A stretch of DNA of 10,942 nt, taken from positions 1 to 10,942 of the forward strand of contig CAIOZP010000524.1 of the NCBI GenBank assembly GCA_903862805.1, in the 5' to 3' direction. The position numbers were made by a program, and so were the translations under genes. Position 1 is the stretch's first letter. Each line of letters begins with the position of its first letter. Source of the DNA: an uncultured Fibrobacterota bacterium. GTDB taxonomy: Bacteria; Fibrobacterota; Chitinivibrionia; Chitinivibrionales; CAIOZP01. The notes below the pieces were generated by a model, which worked only from the letters and a program-made list of their open reading frames with translations, made no database searches and was not told the DNA's origin. Shown piece after piece: positions 7,043-10,942 of the stretch.

Positions 7043-8032
7043 ATGAAATGGAAGAGCTTGCTGATGCCCAAGGGCGTCAAGTTCGAGAATCCTGATAATA
7101 CACTGAATTATGCCCGTATGGTTGTTGAGCCGCTTGAGCGCGGTTGGGGAAGTACTGTCGGAAATGCGCTTCGCCGCATTCTACTTTCTTCCCTTCAGGG
7201 CGCAGCCGTCACCGCGGTAAAGATTGATGGTGCTCTTCATGAGTTTACCACGCTTCCGGGTGTTGCTGAAGATGTGACGGACATCGTTCTCAACATAAAG
7301 AAGCTTCGTGTCAAACTTCTTGGAGACGAGCCTACGACACTTACCCTTGATGTAACGGGTGAGGGTGAAGTTAAGGCATCGGATATTGAAAAGAATCCGG
7401 CTGTCGAAATACTGAATCCTGATCTTCGGATTGCAACAATCAATAGTGACGCGAAGCTCCGTATTGAGCTTTTTGTTGCTGACGGTCGCGGTTATTCTCC
7501 AGCTGATCAGAATAAAAAAGACACTTATCCTGTTGGCGTTGTTCCGATCGATGCGATGTTCTCGCCAGTCACGAAGGTCAACTTCGTTGTCGAGAGTACA
7601 CGTGTTGGTAACCGCACTGACTTGGATCGTCTTGTTATGGACATCTGGGGCGACGGATCCATTTCAATTGAAGATGCTGTGGCTTATGCTTCCAAGATCA
7701 TGGCCGATCATCTTGCTCTCTTCATCAATTTTGAAGGCGACCTTGAGCCAGTTTCAGAAATATCACGTGATGAAAAGGGTGAGAAGCTTCGCAGTATGCT
7801 CAAGATGCGTGTTGATGAACTCGAGCTTTCGGTTCGTTCTAACAATTGTCTCCGGGCTGCTAATATCAATTCACTTGCCGATCTTGTACGCAATCAGGAA
7901 ACTGACATGCTCAAGTACAAGAACTTCGGCCGCAAGTCACTTATCGAACTCAATCAGGTGCTTGCGAATCTCGGACTTTCGTTCGGGATGGATGTCGAGA
8001 AGATTTTGGGCCAGGAAGCTGACGCCTCCTGA
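7043..8032 (+). CDS. rpoA: DNA-directed RNA polymerase subunit alpha
   Basis: Alpha dimerises to nucleate RNA polymerase assembly and binds UP elements and activators through its C-terminal domain. The 329-residue product has both domains. The N-terminal domain shows VVEPLERGWGSTVGNALRRI (27-46) and the RVGNRTDLDRLVMDIWGDG block; a charged linker near residues 240-255 leads to the C-terminal domain, where RSNNCLRAANINSLADLV holds Arg265 and Asn268, aligned with the DNA-contacting residues of E. coli alpha, and KNFGRKSLIELNQVL follows. The ATG at 7043 has GAGGAG at 7025-7030, slightly far at 12 bases; Met8 at 7064 is an alternative start. Confidence 0.98.
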   Translation: MKWKSLLMPKGVKFENPDNTLNYARMVVEPLERGWGSTVGNALRRILLSSLQGAAVTAVKIDGALHEFTTLPGVAEDVTDIVLNIKKLRVKLLGDEPTTLTLDVTGEGEVKASDIEKNPAVEILNPDLRIATINSDAKLRIELFVADGRGYSPADQNKKDTYPVGVVPIDAMFSPVTKVNFVVESTRVGNRTDLDRLVMDIWGDGSISIEDAVAYASKIMADHLALFINFEGDLEPVSEISRDEKGEKLRSMLKMRVDELELSVRSNNCLRAANINSLADLVRNQETDMLKYKNFGRKSLIELNQVLANLGLSFGMDVEKILGQEADAS

Positions 8033-8063
8033 GCTTGTAACAGAACAAAGGTAGAGAAGAAAT

Positions 8064-8507
8064 ATGCGTCATCTAAAATCCGGTAGAAGTTTGAGCCGTT
8101 CGGCAAGCCACCGCAAGGCTATGCTTGGCAATTTGGCGGTTTCGATCCTGACTCACGAGCGTGTTACCACGACTGTGCCGAAGGCGAAAGAGGTTCGTAG
8201 TGTTGTGGAACGTCTGATTACCTACGGAAAAGGTGCAGATTTGCATAATATCCGTCTGGCTGCACGCACGATCCGCGACAAGGATGTTCTTAAAAAGTTG
8301 TTTGATGATATTGCGCCGACATACAAAGAGCGTCAGGGTGGATATACCAGAATCATCAAAGTCGGTGAGAGAAAAGGCGACAACGCTGAACTCGCAATCA
8401 TCGAACTCGTAGGCCGCAATGGCGAAGAGCCGCGCAAGCGTTCTTCAAAGAAGGCTGCTACCAAGCCGAAGGCTGAAAAGCCAGCATCGGGCGGAGCAGA
8501 GGCATAA
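8064..8507 (+). CDS. rplQ: 50S ribosomal protein L17
   Basis: L17 lies near the peptide exit tunnel of the large subunit. The 147-residue product has the conserved core MRHLKSGRSLSRSASHRKAM, LAVSILTHERVTTTVPKAKEVRS in the first third, and GGYTRIIKVGERKGDNAELAIIELVG near residue 90-115. The core ends around residue 120; the remaining ~27 residues are a Lys/Ala/Pro-rich, low-complexity tail (KRSSKKAATKPKAEKPASGG) that varies freely in the family. It is the last gene of the cluster: a terminator follows 23 bases after its stop. Confidence 0.97.
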   Translation: MRHLKSGRSLSRSASHRKAMLGNLAVSILTHERVTTTVPKAKEVRSVVERLITYGKGADLHNIRLAARTIRDKDVLKKLFDDIAPTYKERQGGYTRIIKVGERKGDNAELAIIELVGRNGEEPRKRSSKKAATKPKAEKPASGGAEA

Positions 8508-8510
8508 CAC

Positions 8511-8523
8511 CTGATCAAATCAG
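8511..8523. repeat. Small inverted repeat after rplQ
   Basis: CTGAT-CAA-ATCAG is a perfect 5-bp inverted repeat with a 3-nt loop, lying between the rplQ stop and the terminator. It could form a small hairpin in the 3' untranslated region; it may also be chance. Confidence 0.4.
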
Positions 8524-8530
8524 AATTGTC

Positions 8531-8564
8531 AAAGCTCACATCAGAAATGTTGTGGGCTTTTTTT
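8531..8564 (+). terminator. Intrinsic terminator of the ribosomal-protein cluster
   Basis: AAAGCTCACA (8531-8540) pairs with TGTGGGCTTT (8551-8560) in a 10-bp stem with one G-T wobble and a 10-nt loop, and the right arm runs into a seven-T tract (8558-8564). Placed right after rplQ, it should end the long spc/alpha transcript. Some read-through into fba is possible. Confidence 0.88.
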
Positions 8565-8591
8565 ATAGGTAAAACCAGTTAAGGAGAAGAC

Positions 8592-9587
8592 ATGGCAGTC
8601 AGCTACAAGGATCTCGGACTATCGAACACGCGTGAAATGTTTCAGAAGGCAATGGAAGGCAAGTACGCCGTTCCTGCATACAACTTCAACAACCTTGAGC
8701 AGCTTCAGGCAATTGTCGATGGTTGCGGTGAGAGCGGATCTCCTGTAATTCTCCAGGTGTCAAGCGGCGCACGCATGTATGCCGATCAGACATTGCTTCA
8801 GTATCTTGGCGAAGGTGCCGTGAAAATGGCCCGCAGAAAGGGTTACAAGAACCCGATTGCCCTTCATCTTGATCATGGCGACACATTGGAACTTGTCAAG
8901 TCCTGCATCGACAGCGGCTTCTCGAGCGTTATGTTCGACGGATCTCATCATTCTTATGAAGAAAATGTTCGTCTCACCAAAGAGGTTGTCGAGTATGCGC
9001 ACAAATTCGATGTTACAGTCGAAGGCGAGCTTGGTGTTCTTGCCGGTGTTGAAGACGATGTCGTTGCAGAGCATTCTTCATACACTCAGCCTGAAGAGGT
9101 TGAAGATTTCGTGAAGAAGACCGGCGTTGATTCCCTTGCAATATCCATCGGAACTTCTCATGGTGCCTTCAAGTTCAAGCCGGCACAGTGTACGATGAGT
9201 GCCGATGGTATTCTTGTCCCGCCTTCACTTCGTTTCGATATTCTTGAAGAGTGTGAAAAGCGCATCCCAGGATTCCCGATTGTTCTTCACGGAGCAAGCT
9301 CGGTTCTTCCTGAGTATGTCAAAATTATCAACGAGAATGGTGGCGCACTTGAGGCGGCGGTCGGTATTCCTGCGGAACAGCTTCGCAAGGCAGCCGGTTC
9401 GGCAGTCTGCAAGATCAATATCGATTCCGATGGTCGCTTGGTGTTCACGGCAATGATCCGCAAGGTATTTGCAAACACTCCGGCCGAATTTGATCCTCGC
9501 AAATATCTTGGCCCTGCACGCGACGAGCTGAAAAAGGCGATTATCGAAAAGAACAAGACTGTTCTCGGAAGCGCCGGTCGTTACTAA
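8592..9587 (+). CDS. fba: Class II fructose-1,6-bisphosphate aldolase
   Basis: This zinc-dependent aldolase interconverts fructose-1,6-bisphosphate with dihydroxyacetone phosphate and glyceraldehyde-3-phosphate in glycolysis and gluconeogenesis. The 331-residue TIM-barrel protein has the family motifs in order: VPAYNFNN (27-34), ALHLDHG with Asp95 and His96, VMFDGSHHSYEEN (113-125), VEGELGVLAG with Glu147, IGTSHGAFKF with His190, VLHGASS with His233, and KINIDSD (274-280). His96, His190 and His233 are the expected metal ligands and Asp95 the catalytic acid. AAGGAG (8581-8586) precedes the ATG by five bases. A tagatose-bisphosphate aldolase is a related alternative, but length and motifs favour Fba. 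It has terminators on both sides. Confidence 0.95.
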   Translation: MAVSYKDLGLSNTREMFQKAMEGKYAVPAYNFNNLEQLQAIVDGCGESGSPVILQVSSGARMYADQTLLQYLGEGAVKMARRKGYKNPIALHLDHGDTLELVKSCIDSGFSSVMFDGSHHSYEENVRLTKEVVEYAHKFDVTVEGELGVLAGVEDDVVAEHSSYTQPEEVEDFVKKTGVDSLAISIGTSHGAFKFKPAQCTMSADGILVPPSLRFDILEECEKRIPGFPIVLHGASSVLPEYVKIINENGGALEAAVGIPAEQLRKAAGSAVCKINIDSDGRLVFTAMIRKVFANTPAEFDPRKYLGPARDELKKAIIEKNKTVLGSAGRY

Positions 9588-9647
9588 GATTTCATTTGCT
9601 GCAGCGGCGTGAATCCGTTGTTCGATGAAAATCGTTTTGGATGTTGA

Positions 9648-9679
9648 GGGAGATGGACTTTTGTTCTGTCTCCCTTTTT
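9648..9679 (+). terminator. Intrinsic terminator of fba
   Basis: GGGAGATGGA (9648-9657) pairs with TCTGTCTCCC (9665-9674) in a 10-bp stem with two wobble pairs and a 7-nt loop, followed by five T (9675-9679). It begins 60 bases after the fba stop. The outer six pairs, including four G-C, are perfect. Confidence 0.82.
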
Positions 9680-9713
9680 CAATATGCTTTGGAACGGATT
9701 GGTCCGGAACAGA

Positions 9714-9806
9714 AATTTGCCTCTGCGGGAGGCAACGTTGCCTCGCAAAGAGTCAAGGTTCCCTGATTTTGTATCGACGTTGATCCGCAGAGAGGCAAAT
9801 TGCCTT
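9714..9806. repeat. Cluster of GAGGCAA/TTGCCTC inverted repeats
   Basis: The heptamer TTGCCTC or its complement GAGGCAA occurs at 9717-9723, 9729-9735, 9738-9744 and 9792-9798, with a near copy TTGCCTT at 9800-9806. Two copies make a perfect 16-base palindrome, GAGGCAACGTTGCCTC (9729-9744). In addition AATTTGCCTCTGCGG (9714-9728) can pair with 9785-9801 through 15 base pairs with a 2-nt bulge, enclosing the palindrome. It lies after the fba terminator, in no gene I trust. It might be a structured RNA, a protein-binding array or a REP-like element; the sequence alone does not decide. Confidence 0.6.
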
Positions 9807-9855
9807 GTAAAGATGGATCGTTGAGTCTTTTTGATGGAATTATGAATTGAAAGAA

Positions 9856-9888
9856 ATGGATGCCGGAACGCAATTGTCCGGCATCCAT
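9856..9888. repeat. Perfect 12-bp inverted repeat, possible bidirectional terminator
   Basis: ATGGATGCCGGA (9856-9867) and TCCGGCATCCAT (9877-9888) are perfect reverse complements around a 9-nt loop. On the plus strand it is followed by ATATTTATAG, not a solid T tract; on the minus strand it is followed by TTCTTTCAATTC. It could end transcripts from either side weakly, but no neighbouring gene requires it in the minus direction. Confidence 0.6.
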
Positions 9889-10200
9889 ATTTATAGAAAC
9901 CTACTTTGCAAAATCAGTGCCGGCGAGCGGTGTTGCTTTGCCTTTTCTCTAAATACACACTGTGCCAAGTGGTTCACGCATTTCAAAATCTGTTTTTGCT
10001 TTTGCTGAAAGTGGTTTTGCAAAACAGCGTTGAAACCTTGGTGCAAATCATCAATGGCAAAAAAATGCTGAAATCCGTGCCGAGGTTCCGTTGACGTCTT
10101 TTCTGGACAAAACGAACGACAATTGTTTATCTTAAGCAACGTAGCAATTGGATCTATTAGCAATAAAGCACTTCAAATAAATTACAGACAGGAAGTATCC
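9889..10200. other. Non-coding stretch upstream of the repeat protein
   Basis: I find no gene I can support here. Weak reading frames on both strands (about 60 codons plus, 90 codons minus) overlap one another; the minus one starts at TTG without a clear ribosome site, and neither resembles a family I know. The stretch holds a 12-base palindrome GTTTTGCAAAAC (10014-10025) and two near-identical 12-mers, AAATCAGTGCCG (9911-9922) and AAATCCGTGCCG (10071-10082). The promoter of the downstream gene should lie in the AT-rich last 80 bases, but no convincing -35/-10 pair is visible. Confidence 0.5.
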
Positions 10201-10942
10201 GTGAAGCAAACGAAAATAATAGCCTTTGGACTTGTCGTAGCGGCTTTTTCGGTTTTATACAACTGCAACAAGTCACCGGTAAACCCTGACATTCCGCCAT
10301 CGGTTGCTGTGTTTTCTGACTCTTTGGGAAGTATATACGACTCGGTGACGTTTTATGCGGTCTCGTCTGATTCCGCTTCTATCCGCAAGTATCTTTGGTA
10401 TAGGGAAGGCGTGGTCATTCCAGAAACAACGGAGTGTAACAGCTATGAAACGGTCTGGAGTGATACGGGCTTAAAAGCTGTTATTGTCGTAGCGGTGAAT
10501 AACAAAAACCAGATGTCCGAACCGGATACGTGCACCGTAAAAATCAGGAAGAATCCTCCATTCGTCGAGATAGCCGATTCTTTGTCTGTCTCGATAAATG
10601 ACACCACGTACCTTTGTGCATCGGCGCATGATAACGGCACGATTGAAAAGTATCTATGGGCATTTGACGGCTCAGATTTTTCCGATACAACTATAAAAAG
10701 TTATTGCAGATTTGTATGGAACAAAAGCGGAGTTTTTAATGTCGCCGTGAAGTCGGTTGACAATCATGGTTTGATTTCTGCACCAGATACCTGTATTGTG
10801 ACGGTACATCTGAATCCGCCGGTGGTGGTTATAATGCCGGATTCGACGGTCAACATAAAAGACACTATTGGAATTACTGCGAAGGCGCACGACAACGAAG
10901 GCGTTGTTGCGTATATCTGGTCAAAAGACGGGACGCATTATA
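10201..10942 (+). CDS. Secreted, probably lipid-anchored protein with tandem PKD/Ig-like repeats (3' truncated)
   Basis: The first 247 residues are present; the frame is open to the window edge. The start is GTG at 10201 with AGGAAG (10190-10195) five bases upstream. Residues 2-5 are basic, 6-19 hydrophobic, and Cys22 in the context LYNC suggests a lipoprotein signal, though Asn before the Cys is unusual. Then come repeats of exactly 87 residues: 32-118, 119-205 and a third from 206. Each opens PPxV, has a Y/I-W aromatic strand (KYLW, KYLW, AYIW), a central Trp, and ends PDTC-x-V-x-(I/V). This is the layout of beta-sandwich PKD/Ig-like modules of cell-surface proteins. The function is unknown; any enzymatic or binding domain would lie beyond the edge. 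Confidence 0.85.
   Translation, partial: MKQTKIIAFGLVVAAFSVLYNCNKSPVNPDIPPSVAVFSDSLGSIYDSVTFYAVSSDSASIRKYLWYREGVVIPETTECNSYETVWSDTGLKAVIVVAVNNKNQMSEPDTCTVKIRKNPPFVEIADSLSVSINDTTYLCASAHDNGTIEKYLWAFDGSDFSDTTIKSYCRFVWNKSGVFNVAVKSVDNHGLISAPDTCIVTVHLNPPVVVIMPDSTVNIKDTIGITAKAHDNEGVVAYIWSKDGTHY

Noticed and set aside
6634..7080. 148-codon minus-strand frame over rpsK and the rpoA start
   Set aside because: It lies antisense to S11 and has no ribosome site or family resemblance; a shadow frame.
7431..8054. 207-codon plus-strand frame inside rpoA
   Set aside because: It is entirely within the verified RpoA frame, and its translation is Ser/Leu/Arg-rich without domain signs.
9661..9688. Possible promoter TTGTTC-16-TATGCT overlapping the fba terminator
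   Set aside because: Matches to consensus are too weak and the -35 would lie inside the terminator loop; chance level in AT-rich DNA.
9700..9725. Resemblance of GGTCCGGAA to the SRP RNA domain IV loop
   Set aside because: The SRP core needs GGAAGGAAGCAG after the tetraloop and a pairing GGTCAG before it; neither is present.
9714..9806. CRISPR array or integron attC site
   Set aside because: The heptamers alternate in orientation and have irregular spacing, with no spacer/repeat periodicity; attC core sequences are absent.
10091..10119. TTGACG as a -35 box for the repeat-protein gene
   Set aside because: No acceptable -10 element occurs 16-18 bases downstream.

Overview
The window is mostly a canonical spc/alpha ribosomal-protein cluster of a bacterium. 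It is followed by a class II fructose-bisphosphate aldolase gene, a non-coding stretch of about 600 bases rich in inverted repeats, and the 5' part of a gene for a secreted protein with tandem Ig/PKD-like repeats. Moderate GC, Shine-Dalgarno sites before almost every gene, zinc-type S14 and L36, and the style of the last protein (repeats built on PP-V...D-S...DTC) make me think of the Fibrobacterota/Chitinispirillota group. That placement is pattern memory, not proof; a search with SecY, RpoA and L14 would settle it.

Layout. Positions 1-8507, all on the plus strand: rpmC (3' end only), rpsQ, rplN, rplX, rplE, rpsN (zinc form), rpsH, rplF, rplR, rpsE, rpmD, rplO, secY, infA, rpmJ (zinc form), rpsM, rpsK, rpoA, rplQ. 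Gaps are mostly 13-30 nt, and rplX/rplE and rplO/secY overlap, as expected of one or a few long transcripts. A strong intrinsic terminator (8531-8564) closes the cluster. fba (8592-9587) follows closely and has its own terminator (9648-9679). 9680-10200 has no gene I trust, but holds a cluster of GAGGCAA/TTGCCTC palindromes, a perfect 12-bp inverted repeat and some diverged direct repeats. 10201-10942 is an exported, probably lipid-anchored protein that runs off the window.

How the genes work together. The cluster makes parts of both ribosomal subunits, initiation factor IF-1, the core of the Sec translocon (SecY) and the RNA polymerase alpha subunit, so translation, secretion and transcription capacity are expressed together. 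Two departures from the commonest order stand out: adk and map are missing between secY and infA, and rpsD is missing between rpsK and rpoA. Eight of the 18 visible start codons in the cluster are GTG or TTG.

I see no CRISPR array, tRNA, rRNA, prophage or recognisable transposase, and no convincing new multi-gene system. The least explained parts are the palindrome cluster at 9714-9806 and the repeat protein at the right edge.
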